The notes under the pieces were generated by a model. The model ran no database searches. It was not told the origin of the DNA and saw only the letters and a list, made by a program, of their open reading frames with translations. A stretch of DNA of 8,002 bases from Ktedonobacter sp. 13_1_20CM_4_53_11 (GTDB lineage Bacteria > Chloroflexota > Ktedonobacteria > Ktedonobacterales > Ktedonobacteraceae): NCBI GenBank assembly GCA_001919995.1, contig MNIY01000163.1, positions 1 through 8,002 of the forward strand. The letters are read 5' to 3'. Of this stretch, positions 1 through 6,837 are shown piece after piece. The translations under genes were made by a program, and so were the position numbers. How positions within the stretch are numbered: the stretch's first letter is position 1; each line of letters opens with the position of its first letter.

Positions 1-140
1 ATATGCATAGCGATTGCTTCACGCATGTTTTTCTCAACCTCTTCTATAGTATCCCCTACCGCAACGCATCCAGGTAAATCGGGAGAATAGGCGCCGTAGC
101 TTTGATCGCCTTTTTCAATGATAACGAGAAAACGATGCAT
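1..140 (-). CDS. HicB-like antitoxin, partial (C-terminus beyond window)
   Basis: The visible 46 residues start MHRFLVIIEKGDQSYGAYSP and continue with DLPGCVAVGDTIEEVEKN and MREAIAMH. This is the typical N-terminal fold of the HicB/UPF0150 family: a first strand, then S/P-DLPGC, then a 'G-DTIEE' turn and an amphipathic helix. HicB proteins neutralise the HicA mRNA interferase and often repress their own operon. The start is ATG at 140-138, with the Shine-Dalgarno GAGGAGA about 8 bases upstream. The gene reads out of the window at base 1, so any C-terminal DNA-binding domain cannot be seen. No hicA lies upstream: only about 100 bp and a palindrome separate it from the R3H ATPase gene. A hicA partner, if present, must lie downstream outside the window; otherwise this is a solitary HicB. 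The family call is firm, the functional role inferred. Confidence 0.85.
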   Translation of the reverse strand, partial: MHRFLVIIEKGDQSYGAYSPDLPGCVAVGDTIEEVEKNMREAIAMH

Positions 141-180
141 CTTATTTTCTCCTCTCTATCTGTGCTTGCTTGATGAGGGG

Positions 181-234
181 TAGAGGAAGCAAGCCCATCC
201 AGCGTGCGCACGCTGGATGGGCTTGCTTCCTCTA
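181..234. repeat. Perfect 54-bp palindrome between the R3H ATPase gene and hicB
   Basis: Bases 181-206 are the exact reverse complement of 209-234, and the central CG (207-208) is itself self-complementary, so all 54 bases form one perfect palindrome. The outermost bases are TAGAGGAAGC and GCTTCCTCTA. It begins 4 bases after the stop codon of the R3H ATPase gene and ends 40 bases before the hicB start. In RNA it would form a very stable hairpin. On neither strand is it followed by a proper T-run, so it is not a textbook intrinsic terminator, though it could still stop transcription or protect the 3' end of the upstream mRNA. A dispersed REP-like element is the other main possibility. Confidence 0.9.
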
Positions 235-238
235 TTTC

Positions 239-2116
239 CTAATCTCTAGACCGGAAGATCTTTACCCTACGGTAGGGCTCTTTTCCCCTGCTGCGGGAGA
301 TCAGGTTATAACGCGTCGCCATCTGGTGCTGCAATCTTCGAATGTAGGCATTGGCGGGCGCCAGTTCAGCCGTCGTCAGGCCTTTATTCAAAACCTGGTG
401 AATGGCATCCTCGGTCTCTAACAGGGCACGTGTTGTTGAGTCATCACTCCCTTTGCTATCGCTCTCTGCCTCGTCGTCGTCATCGGACGGCGCATCCGCC
501 GTGGGGATGTCGAAGATGTGCGCAAGCGCGTGCTGCATCTGGGCAACTGTATTGTTTTTCAGGATGATAATCAACTTGCGGTCCTGTTCCGCTTGCTGCA
601 ACCTCTCAGGTTGGCGGCGATAGTAATTTTTGAGTGTGATGACGGCATCGGCATCACCCTGGTTGTTCGTGACGATAATAGGTACGCGCAGCTGGCGGGC
701 CGATTCTGTCAGGCGGTCACGGTTCACGCCGAACGGATAGATGCGCAGTGTCTTCATGATCGGCACAGGCTCTTCCATCTCAGCGGGCTTGTAGACACCC
801 TCCGGAAGTGGATCGCGTTCAGCGGTCAGCAATGCTGCGGAACGCTGGTGTTCCACGTCCGCTGGCGCCGTCCCTGTCGGCGCCAGGGCGCGAACTTGCG
901 TTTGGGGCTGGCTCTGAGTGCGACTGCGGAAGCGTTCGTTGCCGCCGCCATTACGGAACCCTTGCTGGCCCGGTCCCACCTGGCGAAACTGACCCCATTC
1001 TCCGCTGCCGCGACCGGAACGGTCAAAGTTTCCCCCTGGCCCTCCCTGGCGTGGATCAACGGGGCCGCCAAAGCTGCCAACACCCCAGGTAGGTACCTCC
1101 ATACCGCCGGTGGAGATGCGACGAACCGAGACACGGCCTGTCTCTTCATCGCGAGTGCGTTCCTCGGCCGTGATAGCATGACCGCGTAGCATACTATCAA
1201 CGGTGTCCGCGACATCGCGATGCACGATCAGTTCCTCCCAACTCTGTTGCTCAACCACCACATCGAAGGTAGGTGGAGCTTTACGCTCCAGGATGCTCTT
1301 CTGAGTGTGGCGCCGCCGTGCCTCCTCGTCTCCGAGGGTCACGGTTTGAATGCCCCCCACGAGATCGGAGAGCGTGGGGTTGACGAGCAAGTTACCAAGC
1401 GAGTTGCCATGAGCAGTTGCCACAAGCTGTACACCGCGCTCAGCGATAGTGCGCGCCGCGGCGGCTTCCAGCTCTGTGCCAATCTCATCTATGATGATTA
1501 CCTGGGGCATGTGGTTTTCGACTGCTTCGATCATTACCGCGTGTTGTTCTGCTGTGCGTGCCACCTGCATGCGGCGAGCACGACCAATGCCGTGATGGGG
1601 AATATCTCCATCACCCGCGATTTCATTCGAGGTATCGACGACAACCACGCGTTTATTGGCTTCGTCCGCGAGGACGCGAGCTATTTCACGTAGCAGAGTG
1701 GTTTTACCCACACCTGGGCGACCGAGAATTAAGATGGATTGACCCTGTTCGACAATATCACGGATCAGGGCAATACTGCCGAGTACCGCTCGACCAATAC
1801 GGCAGGTCAAGCCGACAACTTTTCCCTTGCGATTACGTAGGGCGCTAATACGATGGAGCGTACGCTCAATACCAGCACGGTTATCGTCGCCAAATTCACC
1901 GATGCGTTCGACCACGTATTCGAGGTCCCCGCTGGTAATTGGCTGTGTACTTAGGATCACCTCCCCTTCTGGGAACCGGCCCTCGGCGAATCGTCCAAGG
2001 TCCATTACGATCTCCAGCAGTTCGCTTCGGTTCTCGAGCCGATTGACCGCGTCGTGGATGCCAGGCGGGAGCGCCGCTAGCAGAGCCTCAAGATCGTCAG
2101 TGATCGCATGTTGCAT
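239..2116 (-). CDS. R3H domain-containing AAA ATPase (Ycf45/SpoIIIAA-like)
   Basis: Residue numbers count from an upstream in-frame GTG (2131); the chosen start is residue 6 of that frame. The protein has an N-terminal helical region. A P-loop ATPase domain follows, with Walker A GRPGVGKT (137-144), Walker B VIIIDEIG (211-218) and a conserved [11 protein letters not shown] (239-249). This matches the SpoIIIAA/Ycf45-type ATPases, relatives of secretion-ring ATPases. Next comes a Gly/Arg/Gln-rich low-complexity linker (about 350-412), a second alpha/beta region (about 459-541), an acidic Asp/Ser linker (549-565) and a C-terminal R3H domain (about 590-628). That domain has R598-x3-H602 and [13 protein letters not shown], typical of single-stranded nucleic-acid binding. 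The role is unknown; ATP-driven action on RNA or ssDNA is an inference. I prefer ATG at 2116-2114 because GAGGTGAT sits 10 bases before it, whereas the GTG has no SD. It is last in the pdxS-pdxT-GNAT cluster. Confidence 0.88.
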   Translation of the reverse strand: MQHAITDDLEALLAALPPGIHDAVNRLENRSELLEIVMDLGRFAEGRFPEGEVILSTQPITSGDLEYVVERIGEFGDDNRAGIERTLHRISALRNRKGKVVGLTCRIGRAVLGSIALIRDIVEQGQSILILGRPGVGKTTLLREIARVLADEANKRVVVVDTSNEIAGDGDIPHHGIGRARRMQVARTAEQHAVMIEAVENHMPQVIIIDEIGTELEAAAARTIAERGVQLVATAHGNSLGNLLVNPTLSDLVGGIQTVTLGDEEARRRHTQKSILERKAPPTFDVVVEQQSWEELIVHRDVADTVDSMLRGHAITAEERTRDEETGRVSVRRISTGGMEVPTWGVGSFGGPVDPRQGGPGGNFDRSGRGSGEWGQFRQVGPGQQGFRNGGGNERFRSRTQSQPQTQVRALAPTGTAPADVEHQRSAALLTAERDPLPEGVYKPAEMEEPVPIMKTLRIYPFGVNRDRLTESARQLRVPIIVTNNQGDADAVITLKNYYRRQPERLQQAEQDRKLIIILKNNTVAQMQHALAHIFDIPTADAPSDDDDEAESDSKGSDDSTTRALLETEDAIHQVLNKGLTTAELAPANAYIRRLQHQMATRYNLISRSRGKEPYRRVKIFRSRD

Positions 2117-2126
2117 AGGCAGTTTT

Positions 2127-2134
2127 ATCACCTC
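2127..2134 (-). promoter_or_regulatory. Shine-Dalgarno site of the R3H ATPase gene, overlapping the upstream stop codon
   Basis: On the minus strand GAGGTGAT overlaps the TGA stop (2135-2133) of the GNAT gene and lies 10 bases before the ATG at 2116. It decides the start in favour of 2116 over the GTG at 2131. The arrangement suggests that ribosomes finishing the GNAT gene re-initiate on the ATPase gene. Confidence 0.65.
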
Positions 2135-3242
2135 ATTGTTGGCGGGAATTGACCGTCCCCAGGCCCTTCACGCCATAGACCACTCGTTGCTCCAGTGCGG
2201 GGACTGTGCGTTGACGCGTAGCTAAGAGAGCTATGTGACGCACGAGCATTGCCCTGGTTGTGGTATGCTCAAATCCACTGTTGCGCAGAGCGGCGATTAC
2301 AATTGACTCGTACTCATGCACCTGACAATAGATGCTTCGTACACTTTTTTCCTGTAGCTTTTTGATGCCGAACTGCAAAAGCGGTTCGGCAAGTTCAGCA
2401 TGTTCAGGATGGACAACAAGAGAGAGCTGGTGCGGTCCTGACCCGTGACTGGGACAAAGCTGCAGCCATGCTCCTAAACGAACGCCTACGTCACAGACGT
2501 AGTTCTCACGCCCCCTGGAGAGGGGCGATGGTAACGGACGGAGTGACCCGACGGTTAGCTTAGCAAATTCTTCGCTGTTCTCCAGCATTTCCGCCATCTG
2601 TACCCGTTGTGGGGTAACAGATCGATAGAGTTGATGGAGACCCCACACATGGTGGCGATTCCAACGCCGTAGTGAGGAAAGGTTGGGATTTTGTGTCGTA
2701 TCGATGTTTGAAGGCGCAATAAATTGCGCCCCTACATTGGTATTGACGTCTGAAGGCGCAATAAATTGGGCTCCTATATTGGGATCGTAGACATAGGTCA
2801 GTTCGCGGGCATAGCGTTGAAAGCCTGCTCGTTGGAACAGTTCCTGTTCTGGAATTTCGTCCTCAACCTTAGCAAAAACACGAAGGATGCCATGTCCTGG
2901 AGCCATTTCTAACATATACTCAATGAGTGCCATCAGGACTTCATCGCCGGAGAGACTGCGCTGCACCATAGAAGCCAGGTAGGAGATATCCCACATAGTA
3001 TGGGAAGGTCTTTCCTGTACCTGGGCAAATCCAAGGATGCGCCAATGATCTTCGCAAATCCAGGTGCGAGAGGCGGGATTGAGTGGAAAAATGTTCCTCA
3101 GGAAACGTGGCAAAGGGAGACGCTTCTCCTCCGGCTCCAGCCAGCACACAAAGTTTGCGAACTCGTGCTGTTTACTGCGAGCACGGCGATCAATTGAGTA
3201 GATGATTCCCGGCAAATCAACGTACAGTACCGGCCGTATCAT
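2133..3242 (-). CDS. Double GNAT-like acetyltransferase-fold protein
   Basis: This 369-residue protein has two halves resembling GNAT N-acetyltransferase folds. The first (1-153) has the family's layout: N-terminal [20 protein letters not shown], a central strand with RILGFAQVQ (68-76), a helix at 100-113, and the terminal [19 protein letters not shown] (134-152), a common GNAT ending. The second (about 186-337) has [20 protein letters not shown] (273-292), whose [13 protein letters not shown] follows the CoA-binding 'V-P..-G-G..LL' pattern but lacks the glycines. It ends in [19 protein letters not shown] (318-336). The weakened CoA loop suggests that one half may be inactive. The linker carries a 14-residue tandem repeat (155-182). 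Start is ATG at 3242-3240 with GGGAG 6 bases upstream. It sits 36 bp after pdxT and 16 bp before the ATPase start. Substrate unknown; fold assignment moderately sure. Confidence 0.75.
   Translation of the reverse strand: MIRPVLYVDLPGIIYSIDRRARSKQHEFANFVCWLEPEEKRLPLPRFLRNIFPLNPASRTWICEDHWRILGFAQVQERPSHTMWDISYLASMVQRSLSGDEVLMALIEYMLEMAPGHGILRVFAKVEDEIPEQELFQRAGFQRYARELTYVYDPNIGAQFIAPSDVNTNVGAQFIAPSNIDTTQNPNLSSLRRWNRHHVWGLHQLYRSVTPQRVQMAEMLENSEEFAKLTVGSLRPLPSPLSRGRENYVCDVGVRLGAWLQLCPSHGSGPHQLSLVVHPEHAELAEPLLQFGIKKLQEKSVRSIYCQVHEYESIVIAALRNSGFEHTTTRAMLVRHIALLATRQRTVPALEQRVVYGVKGLGTVNSRQQ
2698..2781. repeat. Two tandem 42-bp repeats inside the GNAT gene
   Basis: Copies at 2698-2739 and 2740-2781 agree at 36 of 42 bases. 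Each holds the motif GGCGCAATAAATTG. In the first copy it is a near-perfect palindrome, GGCGCAAT-AA-ATTGCGCC (2713-2730). In the second the right arm has decayed. The unit length is a multiple of three, so it is translated without breaking the frame as [11 protein letters not shown] plus a four-residue spacer, twice. The copies fall between the two GNAT halves, which suggests insertion and duplication of a short palindromic element in a tolerant linker. Confidence 0.85.
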
Positions 3243-3278
3243 CCATTGCTCCCGCGTCTCGGGGCTTCCGTATGGATT

Positions 3279-3923
3279 CTACCCTTTGACGCTCTGTACT
3301 ATGCGGAGAAAGTAGTGATGAAAACGTGGATCTCCTGAAACCTCCGGATGAAATGCGGTGCCAAGTAAAGTTCCTTCACGGACTGCAACGATGGTTCCAT
3401 CGTCGAGCGTTGCCAGTGTCTCCACACCTGGTCCTACTGCTTCAACAACAGGACCACGGATGAAGAACGCGTGGAATGGCGCTTCTCCTAGTACTGGCAC
3501 AGACAGATCAGTCTCAAAACTTTCCCGCTGACTGCCAAATGCGTTGCGACGGACGCGAATGTTCATCGAGGCCAATAATGGTTGGCCTTCCATCGCGTTA
3601 TCCGTCTCTTTTGCTAATAATATCAATCCTGCACATGTCCCCCATATGGGGAGGCCTTCGCGAATCTTTTGTTGTAATGGCTCCTGTAAGCCATACAACA
3701 TCATCAGTTTGCCAATGGTGGTACTCTCACCACCAGGTATTATTATACCATCTAAATCGTCTATTTGCGCGGGCAATTTGATCGCTTTTGCTTCGACTTC
3801 AATACCCAGTTGATCAGCGGCTTTTTGCAGCGCTCTCAAATGAGCTTCAAAATCGCCCTGTAATGCTAATACGCCTATACGTAGCTTTGAGTTGTATTTC
3901 TTTTGAATGTCCATAGTGTCCAT
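3279..3923 (-). CDS. pdxT: PdxT, glutaminase subunit of PLP synthase
   Basis: PdxT is a class I glutamine amidotransferase. It hydrolyses glutamine and passes ammonia to PdxS, where PLP is built from ribose 5-phosphate and glyceraldehyde 3-phosphate (the DXP-independent vitamin B6 pathway, in the cytoplasm). At 214 residues it is slightly longer than usual because of a 14-residue N-terminal extension before LRIGVLALQGDFEAHLRAL. Family marks are the oxyanion segment GIIIPGGESTTIGKL (59-73), the nucleophile C97 in WGTCAGLILLA, AFFIRGP (152-158) and the H192/E194 pair of the triad in AFHPEVSGD. ATG at 3923 follows the pdxS stop by 3 bp with only a weak SD, so translation is probably coupled to pdxS. 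A second ATG at 3914 is an alternative start. All catalytic residues are present. Confidence 0.97.
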   Translation of the reverse strand: MDTMDIQKKYNSKLRIGVLALQGDFEAHLRALQKAADQLGIEVEAKAIKLPAQIDDLDGIIIPGGESTTIGKLMMLYGLQEPLQQKIREGLPIWGTCAGLILLAKETDNAMEGQPLLASMNIRVRRNAFGSQRESFETDLSVPVLGEAPFHAFFIRGPVVEAVGPGVETLATLDDGTIVAVREGTLLGTAFHPEVSGDPRFHHYFLRIVQSVKG

Positions 3924-3926
3924 GTA

Positions 3927-4814
3927 TTACCAGCCGCGGCGGGCCATTAATTGTTCCTCGGGAAGGGTCTCGATATTGATGCCCACCATAGGCTCGCCAA
4001 TGCTCCTCGACACCTCCGCGATAATGGCAGAATCTTCAAAGTGAGTGGTTGCCCGCACAATGGCTTTGGCCCGCTTCATTGGATCGCCTGACTTGAAGAT
4101 GCCGGAGCCAACGAAGATACCTTCCGCGCCTAAACGCATCATCAGGGCGGCGTCAGCTGGAGTAGCTATGCCACCGGCTGAGAAATTGACCACGGGAAGT
4201 TTTCCCGTGCGAGCGACTTCGCTTACCAGTTCGTAGGGTGCGCCGAGTTCCTTAGCCTCCGTCATCCACTCTTCCTCCGGCAGCATTTGCAGTCGGCGGA
4301 TGCCATCCATAATGGCTCGCATATGGCGGACAGCCTCAACGACATTACCCGAGCCAGCTTCACCCTTGGTACGAATCATGGCTGCCCCTTCGCCGATGCG
4401 GCGCAACGCCTCGCCGAGGTTACGCGCTCCGCACACGAACGGGACGGAGAAGAGGTGTTTATTGACATGGAAATGTTCGTCGGCCGGTGTCAATACCTCC
4501 GACTCGTCGATGCAATCCACGCCAATAGCCTGGAGGATTTCGGCCTCGACAAAATGTCCTATGCGGCACTTGGCCATGACAGGAATGGTGACCGCCTCTT
4601 TGATCTGAATAATAAGCTCGGGGTCGCTCATACGAGCAACGCCACCATAAGCGCGAATATCGGCCGGCACGCGCTCGAGAGCCATAACTGCACATGCCCC
4701 GGCCTCTTCCGCGATGCGCGCCTGTTCCGCGTTCACAACATCGCAAATTACTCCGCCTTTGAGCATTTCCGGAAATGTTCGTTTAACTTGTATGGTTCCT
4801 GTCTGCTTCTGCAT
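3927..4814 (-). CDS. pdxS: PdxS, synthase subunit of PLP synthase
   Basis: PdxS is the (beta/alpha)8 barrel that condenses ribose 5-phosphate, glyceraldehyde 3-phosphate and PdxT-supplied ammonia into pyridoxal 5'-phosphate. It normally forms a dodecamer decorated by PdxT. The 295-residue length is typical. Visible marks include [20 protein letters not shown] (21-40) with the conserved Asp25, [20 protein letters not shown], the first catalytic lysine K82 in [16 protein letters not shown], the second lysine K150 in [11 protein letters not shown], the phosphate-binding [19 protein letters not shown] and [12 protein letters not shown]. The C-terminus ends [18 protein letters not shown]. Start is ATG at 4814-4812 with AGGAGA 9 bases upstream. 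It opens the four-gene cluster pdxS-pdxT-GNAT-R3H ATPase. No DXP-dependent B6 genes are seen here. Confidence 0.98.
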   Translation of the reverse strand: MQKQTGTIQVKRTFPEMLKGGVICDVVNAEQARIAEEAGACAVMALERVPADIRAYGGVARMSDPELIIQIKEAVTIPVMAKCRIGHFVEAEILQAIGVDCIDESEVLTPADEHFHVNKHLFSVPFVCGARNLGEALRRIGEGAAMIRTKGEAGSGNVVEAVRHMRAIMDGIRRLQMLPEEEWMTEAKELGAPYELVSEVARTGKLPVVNFSAGGIATPADAALMMRLGAEGIFVGSGIFKSGDPMKRAKAIVRATTHFEDSAIIAEVSRSIGEPMVGINIETLPEEQLMARRGW

Positions 4815-4834
4815 GACTGTATTTCTCCTGATAT

Positions 4835-4858
4835 GATTGGTTGATTGGTCGATTGGTT
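4835..4858. repeat. Three tandem copies of an 8-bp motif upstream of pdxS
   Basis: GATTGGTT, GATTGGTC and GATTGGTT follow one another without a gap, and an echo GATTG appears at 4867. The array lies just upstream of the pdxS ribosome binding site, so it would be in the 5' leader. The end of the array with the next bases (4850-4863, CGATT-GGTT-AATCG) can fold into a 5-bp stem with a 4-base loop. It may be a binding site for a regulator of the B6 operon or simple slippage DNA; the sequence does not decide. Confidence 0.6.
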
Positions 4859-4886
4859 AATCGTCTGATTGCAGAGATACACAACG

Positions 4887-4907
4887 TTTATACTAGATTC
4901 TATCATA
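4887..4907 (-). promoter_or_regulatory. Possible pdxS promoter region (weak)
   Basis: On the minus strand two -10-like hexamers occur, TATGAT (4907-4902) and TATAAA (4892-4887), about 75-90 bases before the pdxS start. Neither has a convincing -35 at the usual distance. This is the most promoter-like part of the 194-bp gap between the TPR gene and pdxS. I saw no clear terminator for the TPR gene in the gap, so read-through from that gene is possible. Confidence 0.25.
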
Positions 4908-5008
4908 CAAGGAGAGGGACTGCTACAGCCAATGGGCCTGATAGATGCCAGCCATGTAAGCCATTACACAGCCAATTTTAAAAGCATAGACATTGCCGTT
5001 TGCCTGCT

Positions 5009-6253
5009 TCACTTTGATTTCGCCGCCTCCAACATGGAAATGACGGTATCCAGCCGCTGAATGCGCTCCTGCGCTTTTTGCAGTAGGTAGAGGTTGTTCA
5101 ACACGCTATCGAACTGTACGATGCCAGGCGTAAGATGAATAGCGGTTTTATAAGATTCTATCGCTTCGTCCTTCGTCGTTTCGCTTTTACCCACCGTGCC
5201 TGACACCAGTTGAGCCAGCGCCAGGTCATAGTAATCCCAGTAGATTTCGGGTGAACGTCCCGCGTTCATAATGCGAATCCTTGCTACTGCTTCAGCAAGG
5301 GTGAAGTAATTGTTAGCGGCATTCTTCTCACCCAGGAACCAGGAGAGGCTGGCAACATTTCCCAGTGCGTAAGAAGAAGATGGGTCAGCAATTTGGGCCC
5401 GCCGGTAATATTCCCTGGCTTGCTCATAGCATTCCCTGGCTTTCGCATCATGCTGCGATAATCTCTCATCGTCTCCCATGCGCCGGTAGACTGCGCCGAG
5501 AGCGGCGAGGGCATCTTCATAATTGGGACGCAGGTCAATGGCACGCTTCAGATGGATTCTTGCTTTATCGTAATCGGCTTTGCGCAGTGTCTCCGCATCT
5601 GGCCCTTTCTGGGCATCTCCTTGACGACGATAGGCCAGCCCTATCTCCATATGAGCTTCAGCAAAATTGGGGTCGGCGGCAAGTGTTGTTTCGAAGGACT
5701 TGATCGCATCTTCATAATAGCCGATGCCGCTGTAGATGCGGCCCAGGACATTGTGAATCTCGGCATCTCCTGGTAGGAAACTGCCGACCTTGCGATAGAT
5801 GGCGACTGCTTCTTGTTTTCTGTCCTGATTGTATAGCCGGTCACCTAAACCGAGATACACAACTGCTTTTTGGGTATTGTTCATGGCGGTTCTCATCTTC
5901 ACCATTTCCGCGTGGCCTTCATCCAATTGCTTGCGATACCTGTTTATGACACGGAAGGCATAAGCTACCAATGCACCAGAGACTAAACCCAGGATGCCAA
6001 TGATGACAGAAAAGAGTGCTAAAACAAAATTCAGAACAGTGAGCGTGTTCTGGGCTTCTGTTGCCGTGTGATCAGCCTGCGTTGCGACCGTGTTAGCTTG
6101 ATTGAGAATCTGGTTAGCGTCTGGGGTCGCAGTGGGTGTCTCAATAAATATGGTATTGCGGGCCATTGCGTGTGACCCGGGCACTACCATCACGAGAATA
6201 GAGAGCAGAATGGCCAGCAGGGTGACAGCAAATAAAAGGCGTTTCCGTTGCAT
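5009..6253 (-). CDS. Membrane-anchored TPR-repeat protein
   Basis: This 414-residue protein starts MQRKRLLFAVTLLAILLSIL, a basic N-terminus with a hydrophobic segment (5-25), followed by a possible cleavage site near GSHA-MA (27-31). A Thr/Ala/Gln-rich stretch (32-70, with TPTATP) is probably outside the membrane. A second hydrophobic segment (73-99) ends in basic RVINRYRKQ, so the remainder should face the cytoplasm. Residues 130-400 hold about six TPR units, clearest at 164-197 (IHNVLGRIYSGIGYYEDAIK...AADPN), 198-244, 245-291 and 336-377. Some are stretched by inserted helices. TPRs mediate protein-protein contacts; no enzyme motif is seen and the partner is unknown. Start is ATG at 6253 with a strong AAGGAGGG SD; a good promoter lies about 70 bases upstream, so it is probably its own transcription unit. 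TPR membrane protein firm, function unknown. Confidence 0.88.
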   Translation of the reverse strand: MQRKRLLFAVTLLAILLSILVMVVPGSHAMARNTIFIETPTATPDANQILNQANTVATQADHTATEAQNTLTVLNFVLALFSVIIGILGLVSGALVAYAFRVINRYRKQLDEGHAEMVKMRTAMNNTQKAVVYLGLGDRLYNQDRKQEAVAIYRKVGSFLPGDAEIHNVLGRIYSGIGYYEDAIKSFETTLAADPNFAEAHMEIGLAYRRQGDAQKGPDAETLRKADYDKARIHLKRAIDLRPNYEDALAALGAVYRRMGDDERLSQHDAKARECYEQAREYYRRAQIADPSSSYALGNVASLSWFLGEKNAANNYFTLAEAVARIRIMNAGRSPEIYWDYYDLALAQLVSGTVGKSETTKDEAIESYKTAIHLTPGIVQFDSVLNNLYLLQKAQERIQRLDTVISMLEAAKSK

Positions 6254-6319
6254 GATATCCCTCCTTTTGATTTATGATATCGAGTCGTGATTCTTTACGA
6301 AATGCGGAGGATGGGCTTT

Positions 6320-6347
6320 ATAATATCATGTCTGTAGAGAATTTCAA
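6320..6347 (-). promoter_or_regulatory. Sigma70-type promoter for the TPR gene
   Basis: On the minus strand TTGAAA (6347-6342; one mismatch to TTGACA) is separated by 16 bases from TATTAT (6325-6320; one mismatch to TATAAT), with a TGA extended -10 directly before it. The predicted start near 6313 gives a leader of about 60 bases before the TPR ATG. It lies in the 132-bp gap after the toxin gene. Confidence 0.65.
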
Positions 6348-6385
6348 TATGAGGTGAAAAGGGAAAATAGCTAAATTTGTTATTC

Positions 6386-6829
6386 TCACGGCAATAGATT
6401 CAAACTCAGCTTTAATGCCGTGTCAACGCGGCTGAGTTCATCGGAGGTGATACCACCGCGGCGGCGCATGAGGCGAGATTTTTCAATGGTCATGATCTGT
6501 TCGCATTTGACATCGGTGAAATCGGTCAGGCCATTCTCTTCGGATGGGGCGATACGGACGTGCAAAGGCAGTTCGCGCTCAGTACGGCTCATCGAGGCCA
6601 CAATAGTTAGAGGATAGGAAGGAGAGGCATTGCCGCGATCATTCTGGATGATCAAAGCGGGACGGATACCTTGTTGCTCCGCGCCGCGACCAGGAGACCA
6701 ATTGACATCCCAAATCTCACCGCGCCTGGGACTTGAAATGGGCGATAGAGAAGCGCTTGTTTCTCTTTGTCTCGTCGTTTGTTGGGGGCTGGGCTGTTGA
6801 GTTTGCCTGGCCTCACTACTCATGCACAT
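6386..6829 (-). CDS. MazF/PemK-family endoribonuclease toxin
   Basis: The MazF/PemK fold covers about residues 35-147: RRGEIWDVNWSP (35-46), the family signature AEQQGIRPALIIQND (50-64), LTIVASMSR, LPLHVRI and VKCEQIMTIEKSRL (107-120). Family members are ribosome-independent mRNA interferases cutting at short sequences. R56 in GIRP corresponds to the catalytic Arg of MazF. The catalytic Thr position seems to be Ser81 here, by my hand alignment to the Bacillus MazF pattern. Residues 1-34 are an unusual Gln/Thr/Ser-rich, probably disordered extension. Start ATG at 6829 lies 8 bp after the antitoxin stop; a second ATG at 6823 has better spacing to the AAGG motif and may be the real one. It is the second gene of a toxin-antitoxin pair driven by the promoter at 7247. 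Activity and cut site are not visible. Confidence 0.9.
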   Translation of the reverse strand: MCMSSEARQTQQPSPQQTTRQRETSASLSPISSPRRGEIWDVNWSPGRGAEQQGIRPALIIQNDRGNASPSYPLTIVASMSRTERELPLHVRIAPSEENGLTDFTDVKCEQIMTIEKSRLMRRRGGITSDELSRVDTALKLSLNLLP

Positions 6830-6837
6830 TTACCTTA

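Noticed and set aside
181..234. Palindrome as a standard intrinsic terminator or a CRISPR-like repeat
   Set aside because: There is no T-run after the stem on either strand, and the unit occurs only once here with no spacers.
518..1189. Long open frame on the plus strand opposite the R3H ATPase gene
   Set aside because: It lies entirely inside a well-supported minus-strand gene with recognisable ATPase and R3H motifs. Its translation has no family pattern, and the openness follows from GC-rich codons of the real gene.
2117..2131. GTG start of the R3H ATPase at 2131
   Set aside because: No SD precedes it, while GAGGTGAT is correctly placed for the ATG at 2116. Not fully excluded.
4287..4844. 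Plus-strand open frame across pdxS
   Set aside because: It is antisense to pdxS, whose catalytic lysines and full length are certain. The frame has no recognisable domain.
4835..4858. Tandem 8-mers as a CRISPR array, an origin iteron set or a riboswitch
   Set aside because: The units are too short and abut without spacers, there are only three and no replication gene is near. The leader is too small for a known riboswitch fold.
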